From Baffinella frigidus (Eukaryota; Cryptophyceae; Cryptomonadales; Baffinellaceae): a stretch of 64,000 nucleotides of DNA. Shown piece after piece: positions 41,901-53,242 of this stretch. A program made the position numbers and the translations under genes. The DNA is taken from positions 280,773-344,772 of the forward strand of contig MU646423.1 in NCBI GenBank assembly GCA_026770585.1, written 5' to 3'. The notes below the pieces were generated by a model that was given only the letters and a program-made list of their open reading frames with translations, was not told where the DNA came from and did not search any database. Positions within the stretch are counted from its first letter, which is position 1. Each line of letters starts with the position of its first letter.

Positions 41901-42664
41901 GACTCCGAGAGGAGACGTCTCTCCAGTCTTTACACGCCTTTCTCGAGGCAAGACTTGAGGGTTTAGGGATCATGTTGATCGGAGGAGGAAGGCGCTCGCA
42001 CATGCCGGATGGCGGTGGTGGCCTGTAGCTGATGTCCTAAGCCCTGAACCCTGATGCCTCGACGCCGCCCTCTGTTTCCAGAATGCGTCTTCCCTAAGCC
42101 AGTCAGGGCTCCGAGAAGGGACGTCTCTCCAGCCAGGCTTCCGGTTTGAGTGTTCGAATGGCGGTGGTGGCCTCCAGCTGATGTCCTAAACCCTAAACCC
42201 TAACCCCTAAACGCCCCGCTCCCTTGACAGGGTGCATCTCCCCTAAGCCACTCGGGAAGCGCCCCCTCAGAGGGGTCTCGGCTGGTTGCACGGCGCTCAC
42301 GCGGCTTGATGGGTGCGGTAGCATGACCCTGGCGCACGCCCCCCCCTGTCTCGGGCTGATGCATGCCCCCCTCTGTTTCCAGGGTGCGTCTTCCCTAAGC
42401 CAATCGGGGCTGCGAGAGGGGTCCACTCTCCAGCCTGCTCTCTGGCGCGGGAGCGTGGGCGCGGGGGGGGTCAAGGGGGGGGGTGCCGCGGGCCGCCTGT
42501 GCGTGAAGACGTTTGACGTCCATTCTGAGGTACCCCCGCCAACCCCTCGAGCGTGCACCTTCGGTTGGGCAGAGTTGTGTCGCACTTCCTAAACGCTCAA
42601 CCCCTGAACAGGTCGTGACTCTCTCTATCCGCGACGGCCTCATCCTCTGCGGACAGCAAGACCG
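35989..42664 (+). CDS. BTB-WD40 repeat protein, at least 11 exons, interrupted by an assembly gap
   Basis: Exons: 35989-36558, 36941-37027, 37145 into the gap, then 38333-38504, 38990-39115, 39776-39898, 40482-40591, 40927-40978, 41415-41552, 42383-42529 and 42612-42664, all phase-consistent. Exon 1 carries a BTB/POZ domain (DVVLVPLPEY..., RVHSLIMALASPVLRKM, FVEYVYHGKAP). AFVTLHEDVVEDLFADDRLE and YEALLAWMS suggest a BACK domain. After the gap come WD40 blades: PMHLWDLVTWQHIRTLPGHN, GGVFSCSWDGSIREWD, GRLFTGHTNGEIR-VWNTVTWEYVGSLWGHQ and WLVSGSVDGTVKVWDPS. BTB-WD40 proteins usually act as Cullin-3 substrate adaptors. The exon after 40591 uses a GC donor. The 3' end beyond 42664 (...ILCGQQDR) is not found. 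Introns are CCCTAAA heptamer arrays and hold several exon-edge copies. Confidence 0.85.
37309..38241. other. Assembly gap (933 N)
   Basis: Run of N inside the BTB-WD40 gene, bounded on the right by CCCGAAA heptamers. It probably hides a heptamer-rich intron and one or more BACK or WD40 exons. Confidence 1.
38510..38985. repeat. Intronic CCCTCAA/CCCTAAA/CCCTATA heptamers
   Basis: Intron of the BTB-WD40 gene, composed almost entirely of CCCT-type heptamers on the sense strand, ending ACACCAG at the acceptor. Confidence 0.95.
39121..39260. mobile_element. 140-bp element starting 5 bp inside an intron (CCACACGGTGGGCT family)
   Basis: Termini CCACACGGTGGGCTACGAGG and GTCTACCGTGTGGGG pair imperfectly. 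It begins directly after the donor CTG/GTAAG of the exon ending at 39115. A second copy is at 14307-14449 and a fragment at 5500-5580. Confidence 0.75.
39412..39455 (+). pseudogene. Copy of WD40 exon 3' edge with donor
   Basis: CCTCCGCGTCTTGTCTGCTG CGTCGCCCCTG/GTACAC repeats the end of the exon at 38990-39115 (CCTCCGCTTCTCTTCCGCCG TGTCTCCCCTG/GTAAGC) 333 bp downstream in the same intron. Confidence 0.75.
39455..39590. repeat. ACTCACTTACTG tandem repeat
   Basis: Imperfect ACTCACTTACTG and CTGGCTGG units in the intron, directly after the copied exon edge. Confidence 0.9.
39945..40016 (+). pseudogene. Copy of the 3' half of WD40 exon 39776-39898
   Basis: GGTTGCGCATCCTGCGGGAA GGCGAGGATGTGCTTCCTTC... 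duplicates 39842-39905 with few changes and keeps the frame (LRILREGEDVLPSW), but its donor has become GTTCGC-type. Confidence 0.9.
41058..41130 (+). pseudogene. Copy of exon 40927-40978 3' edge with mutated donor
   Basis: GTCGCTCTGGGGACACCAG/ATAATCCCGAAACC repeats 40963-40995 (ATCGCTCTGGGGACACCAG/GTAATCCCGAAAACC). The donor GT has become AT. The following CCCATCATAAATTCCAAGCC also repeats. Confidence 0.9.
41876..42430 (+). repeat. Four tandem copies of an exon start in the BTB-WD40 gene
   Basis: GGTGCGTCTTCCCTAAGCCA follows an AG acceptor at 41876, 42082, 42231 and 42383. Only the last continues into the full 147-base exon (GASSLSQSGLREGSTLQPAL...). The first two copies run about 51 bases to CTCTCCAG. 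Spacing is 206, 149 and 152 bp. Confidence 0.9.
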
Positions 42665-42669
42665 GTGCG

Positions 42670-42675
42670 CGCCTT

Positions 42676-42706
<31 letters not shown>

Positions 42707-42760
42707 TTATCTATCTATCTCCCTTTCTCTCGCTCGCTCTCTCTCTCTATCTATGTCTGT
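42670..42760. repeat. CT/CTAT microsatellite
   Basis: (CT)n, CTAT and CTCGCT blocks right after the donor at 42664. Confidence 0.95.
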
Positions 42761-42885
42761 CTGGCCTCCCCTTGCTATCATCACTGCTGTCCCTTGCTCG
42801 CCCATCACTTCCGCCCCACCTTGCTCTCCCATCTCCTATGCCCAATCTAGCTCTCTCCCGCGCACGTCTTTTCCTCAACCGTGTC

Positions 42886-42992
42886 CCCATAAGAAACCGC
42901 CACCCCCTAGGACCCTACAGTAGGCCTGTGCCTAGAGCCCTCCGGTGCTCCTGGGGGGGGGGGGCGGTTTCTTATGAGCGAGGTACCCCTGT
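42886..42992. mobile_element. TA-hairpin element, left end truncated
   Basis: CCATAAGAAACCGCCACCCC ... TTATGAGCGAGGTACCCCTG. The first 15 bases are missing. Confidence 0.85.
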
Positions 42993-43035
42993 GGTGGGCG
43001 TTTGTCCTTCCGCCTGAGCGGGCCCGTCTGAGAGT

Positions 43036-43110
43036 CACCCCCCTAGGACCACCATAGGGCCCTAGGCATAGCCCTACTGTAGGGTCGTAGGGGGTGGCGG
43101 TTTCTGAAGA
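43036..43110. mobile_element. TA-hairpin core, ends decayed
   Basis: CCCCCCTAGGACCACCATAG GGCCCTAGGCATAGCCCTAC TGTAGGGTCGTAGG then TGGCGGTTTCT. Termini unrecognisable. It lies 44 bp from the copy at 42886. Confidence 0.8.
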
Positions 43111-43527
43111 GGACACGGTTGACCATCAACGTATCTGCTGGTGGTCAAATGTGTCCGCACAGAACGACTGCACGAGCGAAGTTCCCCGCATCATGCCCCC
43201 CCCCTCGTGGGAACAGCCTCATGAGTGTTCACGCGAACTTCTCCTACCAGGGCCCTGGTAGCGCGAGCGGAAAGGTGACTTTTGAAAGTGGCTTTTGACG
43301 GAAAGGTGACTTTGTAAAGTGACTTTCGAGCAGGTGTCTGACGGTGATCCGCGACTCCTCGCCGCTCTTCAGCATGTACGCTGGCTGATCCTGCACGCAC
43401 GTGCACGTATGGCGAGAAGTGGACCCTACCAAGTGGACGGCACTAAGTGGATAACACTCGTGCCGATGTGCGTTGGCACACGCGCCGATGGGGACACCGT
43501 CCCGTGTAGGATAGCCGCAGTGACTTA

Positions 43528-43645
43528 ACAGGGGTACCTCGCTCGTGAGAAACTGCCCCCCCCTGGGACCACCGTATGGCCCTAGGCATAGGCCTGATGT
43601 AGGGTCCTAGGGAGGCGCTTTCTTGTGAGTGAGGTGCCCCGTGTA
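43528..43645. mobile_element. TA-hairpin element, complete
   Basis: CAGGGGTACCTCGCTCGTGA ... TTGTGAGTGAGGTGCCCCGTG-TA. It lies next to a CGTGTAGGATAGCCGCAGTG arm of the CTGGGGATAC family. Confidence 0.85.
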
Positions 43646-43789
43646 CACACGGGACTGTGTCCCCAGAGCGCCTTCTCTGTAAATGCAAAACGCTCTTCTC
43701 ACTAAGTCGACGCATGAAGCGTCGCCTAAGTGAGTAGAGCGAAATGAGGCGCTAGTGATAAAGTGTGGCTGTCAGGCACAGACAGCTTA

Positions 43790-43912
43790 GGGGTGCCTCG
43801 AATGTGATCCTTTATGAAATTATGTCCCTTTCCTAGGGCGACCGCAGGGCCGTAGGAATCGGCCTGTTGTAGGTTACTAGGGCGGTGTCCTGCAAGCAAG
43901 GTTCACGTGCGC
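43790..43912. mobile_element. TA-hairpin element, strongly decayed
   Basis: AGGGGTGCCTCGAATGTGAT ... CCTAGGGCGACCGCAGGGCC ... GTAGGTTACTAGGGCGGTG. Recognisable only by its core order. Confidence 0.6.
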
Positions 43913-43964
43913 TGGCTCGTTGGAGGCATGGCACAAGCGCGCGCAAGAGAGAGCGAGAGAGAGA

Positions 43965-44015
43965 CAGAGGGGGGGGGGGGCGGGGGGGGGGGGGGGGGGG
44001 AGAGGGGGGGGTAGA
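43965..44015. repeat. Long G homopolymer tract
   Basis: About 45 bases of G with single C or A interruptions (GGGGCGGGGGG...), a likely G-quadruplex and assembly-error site. Confidence 0.95.
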
Positions 44016-44135
44016 GACACACACACACGGGTTTGGTGTGCAAGCAGAAGGACGTGGAGGGTAATACAAAAATGAAGTGACACGGGCCTGACTCCGGCAA
44101 CCGGCTGCGCGCGGCTCTCTTCAGAACTACAGGGG

Positions 44136-44610
44136 TACAGGGCTTACATGTACTCCAAATTAAGGCCACACCATTTTGAGACTGTCAGTGTGCGGACCTT
44201 AAATAAATAAGGTCGACAGAAACAAGTGAGAGCGGGCCTCAATAATTAAGGTCCACGAAAAAAGAGTGTGTGGACCTTAAATGTGGACCTCAAAATTCGG
44301 GTCAATTTTTTTTTAATTTTTTGGTCGAAAAAGTGCCCTTTCGGCACTTTTTCGACCTTTTTGATTCACAAATTGTGAAATGTTGGCACTTTTCGACCCG
44401 GAAATTCGCCAGCTCCATTCTACGGGGGGGGTTACAAGCGGTGTCGTGCCATTTTTTTTTCGCTGTACTCAGGTCCGCAAAACAAGTGTGTGCGGACCTT
44501 GAACAGCCACAGAAAACAAGTCAGTGTGCGGACCTTAACAATTAACGTCCACATCGGAGTAACCAGTGTGTGACCATCTATTGTGTGGCCTTCTTCGAGT
44601 AAGCCCTGTA
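44136..44610. mobile_element. 475-bp element with TACAGGGCTTAC termini and internal CGGACCTTAA repeats
   Basis: Left TACAGGGCTTAC, right GTAAGCCCTGTA, with TA at both ends. The interior has six GTGCGGACCTTAA-like repeats and a TCGAAAAAGTGCC / GGCACTTTTTCGA inverted pair at 44324-44356. Non-coding; it shares the internal motif with 18293-18977. Confidence 0.8.
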
Positions 44611-44639
44611 GCTGGGCTGTGTGGTGATAGGGTAAAATT

Positions 44640-45680
44640 CGAGGGTTCAAGAGTTGGGATTTCATGGTTTTCCGTCTAGCATTTAGCGTTGAACGTTTTT
44701 CAGGGTGTACCATTTAGAATTCAGGGTATTTGAAGTTTGGGATGTAGGACGTATCAAGGGTCTGGGGTTTGGGGTTCACTTTTCTCAAAAGGTGTTTAGG
44801 TAAGGGGTGTAGGGTGCAGGGTGTCAGGGTGAGGGTTGCGGGTTGAGGCCAAGTTTCAAGGTTCAGGGGTTGCAGTGTGAACTATTGATCGTTCGGCGTG
44901 AGTCTTGACCGGTTTAGAGTTTGGGGTTTGGGGTTTGGGGATAAGGTTTATGGTTCAGGGTTGTGGCTTTAAGATTTATGGTTTATGGTTTAGGGTTTGA
45001 GGTTTACGTTTTAGTGTTTAGGGTTTAGGGTCCAAGGTTTAGGGTTTAGGGAGCCGACTTTAGTTGGATTTTCTAACCGATCCGAGGATCGGTGAACCAA
45101 TCTGATTCCTCCCTTTTCAAGAACCGCCCAAAATGACAGGTCTATCGATGTGTCCGGAACACTAGTTTTGTTAATCATCGTGGACCTATTAGACCTCTTC
45201 CTCTTCTTCGTCGTTTACTTCATCTGCGCCAATCTTCGGGGAGCGTCCCTCGGAGACAGACTGAGCGGGGTATAACATGGACCGATCATAGTCTGGTTGA
45301 GGCACGGGCTAGGCAATAACGGCGAAACCTCTTTAATAAACTCAATAATCAGTAATCAGGATTTAAGGTTTAGGGTTTGGGTTTAGGGTTCAGAGTTTAG
45401 GGCTTAGGGTTTGGGGTTGAGGGTTGACGATTTAGTGTGTAGGGTTTATGGTTTAGGGTGAATGTTTCAGGATTTGGGTTGCAGGTTTCAGGGCGCAGGG
45501 TTCTCTGTTGAACCCTGCGTTTATTGAAGGTTCAGGATTTAGGGTGTATTGAAGGTTCAGGTTTTATGTTTATGGTTCTGGTATAGTTTTGGTCTTCAGC
45601 GTTTGTTTATGGTTTTGGGGTTCAGGTTTTATCGAGGGTTCAGGGATTTAGGGTTTGGGGTTTGAGGTTCAAGGCCTGAG
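44640..45680. repeat. Strongly diverged TTTAGGG array
   Basis: Heptamer-derived but decayed sequence, interrupted by unique DNA at 45050-45350. Here TTTAGGG is on the plus strand, opposite to the plus-strand genes on each side, so it is either intergenic or belongs to a minus-strand gene I do not see. Confidence 0.75.
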
Positions 45681-47265
45681 GTTTGGGGGCCCCACCTTTT
45701 CGACAAAGCAAGCTCCCCACCGCAGGGGCTGCCGGAGGCATTAGACGTCCCAGCAAATGTCGCTTCAGTGGCTTTCTACTCAAGTGTTTTCTCGCACTCA
45801 ACCAGAGAGATTGATAATTTATCGCCGAACAACCAGCGTCAGCGCCGCACATGCTCCGCATTGTGCCACTTACCACTTTCTATTTTTTCGGGCACAAGAA
45901 CGCACCATTTTTTCGGGCACAAGAACGCTCCCTGGGTTCCCCTTTTCTCGCACCAAACCACTTTTTAGGACCTAGAGCAAGGAAAAATATACAGCTACAA
46001 GCTTGTACTCATGCGTACGATTCGTAGGTCCTGGAGCGACAAGGGAAAGGCGCTATTGTACGAGCTCGTAGCCAATTTCTCCCCCAACGAGCCTCGTACG
46101 AGTCGTACTCACAGGGGGAGAGATTCGACGAGACCAGACGCGACGTCGGCACGGTGTCTCGTAGGAGTTACGCTACGTCGGAACGGTGACTCGTAGGAGT
46201 TAAATCGATTCTACCCGGTCCTCTAGTCCTTTGTCCTTTAGGTCCTTTAGGTTTTGAATGCTCCCAACATAGCCCAACGACACGCCCTTCCGTAGAAAGG
46301 ACTGCAGAGAAAGCATTTTTGTTTGGGTTTCACGCCAAAAGTGTTGGGAATTGGAGCTCTTTGCCGCCAGAATTTTAAAAATCTGTACCACGATAAGCCA
46401 TCTAAACAATTTTAACGTGAACGAGTGTGTATGTCCATGAAACTCATGACGTGGCGGGGGGACGTGATTTCTGGTTTGTCGAGGGTGGTGTAGCAGGTTA
46501 TTTGCGCAGGAACACGATCTTCCCGCGAGACCCGAAAAAAGTTCGAAGCACTTTTTTCGAACAGAATTGAAAGTTTGTCAACAAAAGTGCCTCTAACTTT
46601 TTTCGAGTCTTCCGGGAACACCTCGAAAAATGGGCCATAAAAATATTTTCGGTACCTGATGCGGGCCCGTCCGGAGAAAAAAAACAGAAAACAATTAACT
46701 TTTGGCAACATTTCAAGGGGATCGAGGGAAAGTCAATTTTTGATCTTCTTCAGCACTCGGGTGTCAGCTTTTTTGTAAAGCGTGGTTCTGAAGCGGGCCT
46801 GACGATTTCTCAAACCGGTGCGTTCTCATGCCCCTTTTGTGACCTTTTGGGCCACCGAAAAAATCTTGGACAAAAAGAGTGTGTTGAGGAAGGGAGAAGT
46901 CTCATCTGCGATCGGGCGAACATACGCTTGCTTGTTAACGTGTCTCGCTGGTCCTTCGGGGGAGCGTTGACACTGGGCGGGCCTTCGCTTCGGGGGAACG
47001 TATTGGGACTAGTAGTGGTGGAGGGAACAGGTTTCTCCCTTCGTTGGAGGGAGGGACAGTTTCTCCCTGCAAGCTGGCGTGCTGACGCCTTGGCGCGCTA
47101 ACGGCCTACAGCTCAGGATCGTCGCAGAGGGCGGAGAGGGTTCCGCTGGCGGCTACCCCAGCTCCAGGCGGCTTTCCCCAGGGGTTTCTTGAACCTCCTG
47201 GTCCAGGCGGCTTTCCCCAGGGGGTTCAGGACAGCTCTTTGGGCCCCCCCGCAGCGGCTGAGCAG

Positions 47266-50200
47266 ATGTCGAAGGTCAGCTGCGGGGCTGCTGTCGCAAA
47301 TGACGAGCGCGTCATGCTGGTGGTAGGCTGCCCTCGCTCCCCACCGGACACACCTAGCTGCAATCGCACCTGCTCACTGCTTCCCACGCTGGGTGCTCAG
47401 GTGCGGGAGATCCTGCGAGAGGTGGCAAAGGCCTGCGGCTTTTCGCACGGGGAAGCGCTGGCGCCCCGCCAAGATGGACACTGTCTGGTCCAGACTGGCG
47501 CCAGCTGGCAACGGTACGCATCAAGGCCGTCCCGTGCCCTTGCGGAGTCTCCTCTCCACAAGACCCTCCCGGCTATGCATCAGGGTAGTGAGCATTGATA
47601 CCGTATGCGGCAACAGTAGGGCATGGCCAACAAACACGCTGCAGCCACGTATCTCCCGAATCTCAGGGGTGGAGAGCAAGACACGATGCTCGACTAGCGG
47701 TGCATGCCGACACGCGGAAGCCGTTCTTTTGTTTTGTGCCCCTGCAGTTGACGACACAGCATCGAACGTTTCTCCAAACGCAGATCCCTAGAGGCACCCA
47801 AAGGTGTGCACGGCATCTGGGAAGATGTCGTCGCACTCGCCATAGGGCACGCGCGTGACGTGGTGAGGGGGGGGACGGGAGAGGGCAGGATAGTGACGTT
47901 GTGAGGCGGGGCACGCGTGACGGGCTTGCGACGCGTGACAGGGACCTGGGGGCTGAGCTGTTCTACACGTACTCCTCGGATCTGATCTTCCCGCCAAATG
48001 TCGGGGTGCCTGGGCGCTGCTGGAAGCTCCGGCAAACCCAGATGCACTCGGACGTCACGGTGCGCCATTTCCCCCTATTTCCCTCAATGCACCTCCCCCC
48101 GTAGCCCCGTCCCCTCCCATCCCCTGCCGTCCCGTCCCGCCAATAATCCCCAGTCTCTGATCTCGCCCCCCCCCTCAGTTTTCCAGCAACTGGAGAACTG
48201 GCGAGACACGTTGCCACGGCACCATTCTCCAAAGCGCTGCCATCCTTCTCCTTGATTACTCTCAAGCCTAGATCTGAGATATCCAAACGCTTGTGAGGCG
48301 TAATGGCGTGGTTGAAGCATGGGCAGAGAGCCTCGGACGGTCCCTCCCACTGCGCTCGGCTCTCCGAGTGCAGCTGCCGAGTGCAGCCGGCTTTAGACTT
48401 TAGGCTTTAGGGTTTACGTGGCAGGGGCCGTCCTACTTCCTCAACGCATGCTATGCTATGGTGCACACGCGGATGTGCAGGGTGAGGTTGGCGCGCAGCA
48501 CTGGAGACGCATGCGTGACTGAGAGAGCACGCTGGTAGCTGGGTGGCGTGCCTGAGAGAGGACGCTCTCACACCGCATCACGGGGGAAGAATACGTGGCT
48601 GTGAGCGGACGCGTGCTGGCTGGGTGGCAGGTGTGGCCACCGACGCGTGACTGAGAGAGGACGCGTGGCTGGGTGGCAGGGCGGCAGGGTGGCAGGGTGG
48701 CAGGGTTGGCGAGCGGTATGGGAGAAGCACGCGTGACTGAGAGAGAGGACGCGTGACTGCTGTGTAGGTTGCCTGCCAGAGGCCGCGTGGCTGGGTGGTG
48801 TGACTGTGAGAGGAAGCGTTTCTGTGTCGGTAGGCTTGTACACTCTGAGGAAATGCATGATATGGACGGGTGGGTAGCAGGTGTTGCCGCCGGTATGGGA
48901 GACGCATGCGTGACTGAGGCAGGACAGGACGCGTGACGGGTCGGTGGTCCCCCTAGCGTGAAGGCGTCGTGTTTGTCAACTCAACACACCTCACCTTGCC
49001 CCCCGGTGGCAGGTGTTGCCGCCGACGGTGTTTCTGCGCGCGGAGATGGCCCTCAAAGCGGGGTTGTTGGTGCGCGGTATGAGAGAAACATGCGTGACTC
49101 AGAAGGGCCTCTTGCCGGGTGGGTGGCGTGACTGAGAAGAGGACGCTTGGCTGGGTGGCAGGTGTTGCCTCCGACGGTGTTTCTGCGCGCGGAGATGGCC
49201 CTCAAGGCGGGTCTGCGCGGGTAAACCCTAAACCCTAATCCCTAAATCCTCAACCCCCCACTGTAAACCCTACACCCTCAACCCTCAACCTTAAACCCTC
49301 AACCCTCAACCCTGAACCCTAAACCCTAAACCCTAAACTCTGAACTCTAAACCCTGCACCTTTAACCCTAAACCTTACACACTAAACCCTAAACCCTAAA
49401 CCCTCCACCCTAAACTCTGCACCCTGCACCCTGCACCATGCACCCTAGACCCTAAACCCTAAACCCTAAACCCTAAACCCTCAAATCAAAACCCTAGGTG
49501 TGTGGCGATTCCCATCCAGGCGAAAGGATCCTCGGATCTGATCATCATGCTCTACCTCACTCCGAAGCCGATCACTGGCCAGGTGCTCTTGGGGTGTTGG
49601 GTGTTGGGTGTTGGGTGTTGGGTGTTGGGTGTAGGGTGTAGGGTGTTGGGTGTAGGGTGTAGGGTGTAGGGTGTAGGGTGTTGGGTGTAGGGTGTTGGGT
49701 GTAGGGTGTTGGGTGTTGGGTGTAGGGTGTAGGGTGTTGGGTGTAGGGTGTAGGGTGTAGGGTGTAGGGTGTTGGGTGTAGGGTGTAGGGTGTAGGGTGT
49801 GGGGTGTAGGGTGTTGGGTGTAGGGTGTAGGGTGTTGGGTGTAGGGTGTAGGGTGTAGGGTGTAGGGTGTTGGGTGTAGGGTGTAGGGTGTAGGGTGTAG
49901 GATGTAGGGTGTAGATGTAGGTTTTAGGGTGAACCCTGAACCAGGCCTCGCGACTCCCTTGGTAGAGCGGTGAGTAGCAGTTGGGGGTTATGGCATCGGA
50001 CCTGGCCTCCCAAGCAGCCCGCCACAGGATCAGTGATTACAGCAGCGTGCGGTCTCTCTTCCGTTCTTTTTGCTGCGTCGGCGGCGGCGGATGTTTCGCT
50101 GGCCTGCTGTTTTTTAAGCCAAAAATAAGGGAGCTGCGATTGGAGCGAAACAACAGCTCACGTTGGAGCGAATCCGGGAGAGCAGGAAATCATATTCAAG

Positions 50201-50411
50201 GCGCTGGAAGTGACGCGGGAGGTGCTGGCGAGAAGCGGGGAAGGCTCTATGACCATCCCTCAGGCATCCCCCGCATCCCACGATCAAACCCTCCTCCCCA
50301 CCCCTGTCACTCCATGCGCAAAAAAATGCATGTTGAGTTGCGGTGGTGTCAGTGTGCCACTATAGTTTGACGGGCTGTCTTTCTCTCTCGCTCTATCGCT
50401 CTATCGCTCTG

Positions 50412-50444
<33 letters not shown>

Positions 50445-50466
50445 CTCTCTCTCTCTCTCTCTCTCG

Positions 50467-50560
<94 letters not shown>

Positions 50561-50704
50561 NNNNNNNNNNNNNNNNNNNNNNNNNNNNNNNNNNNNNNNN
50601 NNNNNNNNNNNNNNNNNNNNNNNNNNNNNNNNNNNNNNNNNNNNNNNNNNNNNNNNNNNNNNNNNNNNNNNNNNNNNNNNNNNNNNNNNNNNNNNNNNNN
50701 NNNN

Positions 50705-50758
<54 letters not shown>

Positions 50759-53210
50759 GCTCTCTCTCTCTCTATCTATCTCTCTCTCTTTCTCTCTCTC
50801 TCTTTCACTCACTCTCCTTGCGTCTTTTCCCCCTCGCACCTCCCTCCCAGCACACTCCCCTCTCAGTCAAGTGTGCCTGATGCCGGGTCGGTGTCTCGCT
50901 ATCATGTTTTTTTTTTGGTGGTGGAGGGTGCCGTGCCGCCAGTGCGGGGGGGTGCTGCAGTAGCGAGCACCCCACCAGCCCTCAGGGTTGGAGCGAATCG
51001 CCTTTTTCAATCCACTTGATTTGTACTGAAGGCCGTCGGATTCCGACGACCTCTAGTACAAATCAGGGGACCCGAAAAGACGATTTGCCCCCACTGTGAG
51101 GGCTGGTGGCCGAGGGGGGGCGTGTGTTTGACGAACTGAAACGTGGGCTGCACCGTGAAAGCCCGATACAGCAGGGGCATTAGGCCACGGTACTGACAAC
51201 GGTAGGTGCTAGGGTTCCGGCGCCTCAAGTGCAGAGTGTTCTGACTAGGGTGAAAGCGCAAATTTTCTGACCTGGATAAAAGTTTAGAGTGTTGCGACGA
51301 GGGTGACGCGCAGAGTGTTCTGACTCAGGCTGTCACTGGTGTGTCTGCAGCGCAGAGTTTTCTGACTAGCGCGGTGACTTTGTCTGCAACGCCGAGTGTT
51401 CTGAGTAGCGTGGTGTGACTGGGCTTGTCTGCAGAGCATATTTTTCCGAAATGGTGGTGGCTTTGTCTGCAGCGGACGGTGGCGGACGTCGGCAGAGTGT
51501 TGTGCCTCCTGTTGTCACTGGCTTGTCTGCAGCACATAACACTTTTCTGAAATGGTGGCTTGTTTGTCTGCAGCGGACGGCTGTGGACCTAGACAGTTGG
51601 TGGGTGTTCTCACTCGGGTGGTGACTTTGTCTGCGTGGCGTGTCTGCAGCGCCGAATGTTTCTGACTAGAATGGTGGGTTGTGTGTCTGCAGCGGACGGC
51701 GGCGGACGTGGACGACGCGGTGAAGTTCACGCGGAAGCTGGACTTTTTCAAGCACATGCCAGAGTCCACCCGCGAGGAGCTCTGCCGCCACATGACCATC
51801 GTCTCCCAGGTATGTAGAGGAATAACATCTTTTCAGGAAGATGAGTTGTAAAGTGGAAATCAGGACGTTGGAAAGCACTGTCTAAATTTTCGGCAATGTA
51901 GAGCCGACGTCAGTGATCGTGGACCCTAAACCCGCACCCCCAACCCCTACACCCTAAGCTCTACACCCAAACCCCCACACCCTCATCCCTGAACGCTAAC
52001 CCCAAAACCCGAAACCAGCCACCAGGGGCCGTGCTGGACCGGTCGACAGAAGCGCAGGGCAACCAGCCGTGGCGCGTCGTCTTCCTCGGCCGCCTCGTAA
52101 CTCCCTAACCCTCCGAAATCCCCGAACCCCCGACCCCGAAACCCCCGAACCCCTGAGCCCCAACCCTGAAATCCCGAAATCCCGAAACTTCGAAATCCGA
52201 AATCCCGAAATCCCGAAATCCCGAAATCCCGAAATCCCGAAATCCCGAAATCCCGAACCCCGAACCTCGAAACTCGAAACCCGAAAATCGGAACCCGCAA
52301 CCCGAAATCCGGAACCCGAACCCCGAACCCCGAACCCGAACCCCCAAACCCCAAACCCCAAACTCCACATCCCACACCCCAACCACCAACCCCCAACCAC
52401 CAAACTCCAAACCCCAAGCCCCAAACCCCAAACCCCCCACCCCACACCCCACACCCCAACCATTCCCGAAATCCCAAACCCCAACCCCCATCACAGGCGG
52501 TGATATCATCGGACGTGCTCGGGCCTTACCCCGTGTGGTTCTTCGAGCCAGGCCAGGTTACGAGCCCCCCCCCCCGCAACCCTAAACCCCAACCCTAAAG
52601 CCTAATCCGAAACCGAAAGACGAATCCACGGACTCTACACGATGGACCGTAACTGTCACCCCTCTGCAGACGTTTGCGCGGTCGTACCTCAACCTCTTCG
52701 TCGGGAAGGTCGGGCTGCGGACACACATCGAGGTTGACTTTTACACCCGAAACCCTGAACCCTAAACCCTGAACCCTCAACCATAAACCAAAACTCCCCT
52801 AAACCCTGAACCATATACCCTCAACCCCAGCACCGCAAACCGTGAACCATAAACCCTCAACCCTCAACCCCCAACCCTCAACATCGAACCCAACGCCAGG
52901 CGCTGACAGCGGTGCGGTACCTGGAGCTGAACATCCCGCCGCACCTCGCGCCTGAGTTCAAGGTGTGGACTATAAACACTTAACACTCAACACTCAGCAC
53001 CCAACCCGCTAACCCGCCAACCCGCTGACACTAAACCCTAAACACTAAACAATAAACAATACACACTTGTACCTAAACGCGAAACCCTCCGCCCTACCCT
53101 CTGCCCTAATCCCTGACCCCTATACCCTAAACCCTAAACCCTAAACCATTAACCATAAACCATAAACCATAAACCATCAACCATACGCCATACACCCTCA
53201 ACTATAACCC

Positions 53211-53242
<32 letters not shown>

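Larger units (their letters stand above)
42665..47265. other. 4.6-kb stretch without a recognised exon
   Basis: The BTB-WD40 gene should have at least one more exon here (the last one ends in phase 2, mid-blade), but I find none. It contains several hairpin elements, the TACAGGGCTTAC element at 44136, degenerate TTTAGGG at 44640-45680, and an AT-balanced part at 45700-46840 with inverted motifs (TTTTTCGAACAG / TTCGAAGCACTTTTTTCGAA). Confidence 0.5.

Noticed and set aside
47788-47997. Minus-strand exon reading VTRVPYGECDDIFPDAVHTFGCL
   Set aside because: It looks protein-like, but lies inside intron 2 of the phase-proven plus-strand RWP-RK gene with no neighbouring minus exon.
51290-51692. 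CRISPR-like array
   Set aside because: Unit length and spacers vary, and the units are copies of a 3' splice site in a eukaryotic intron.
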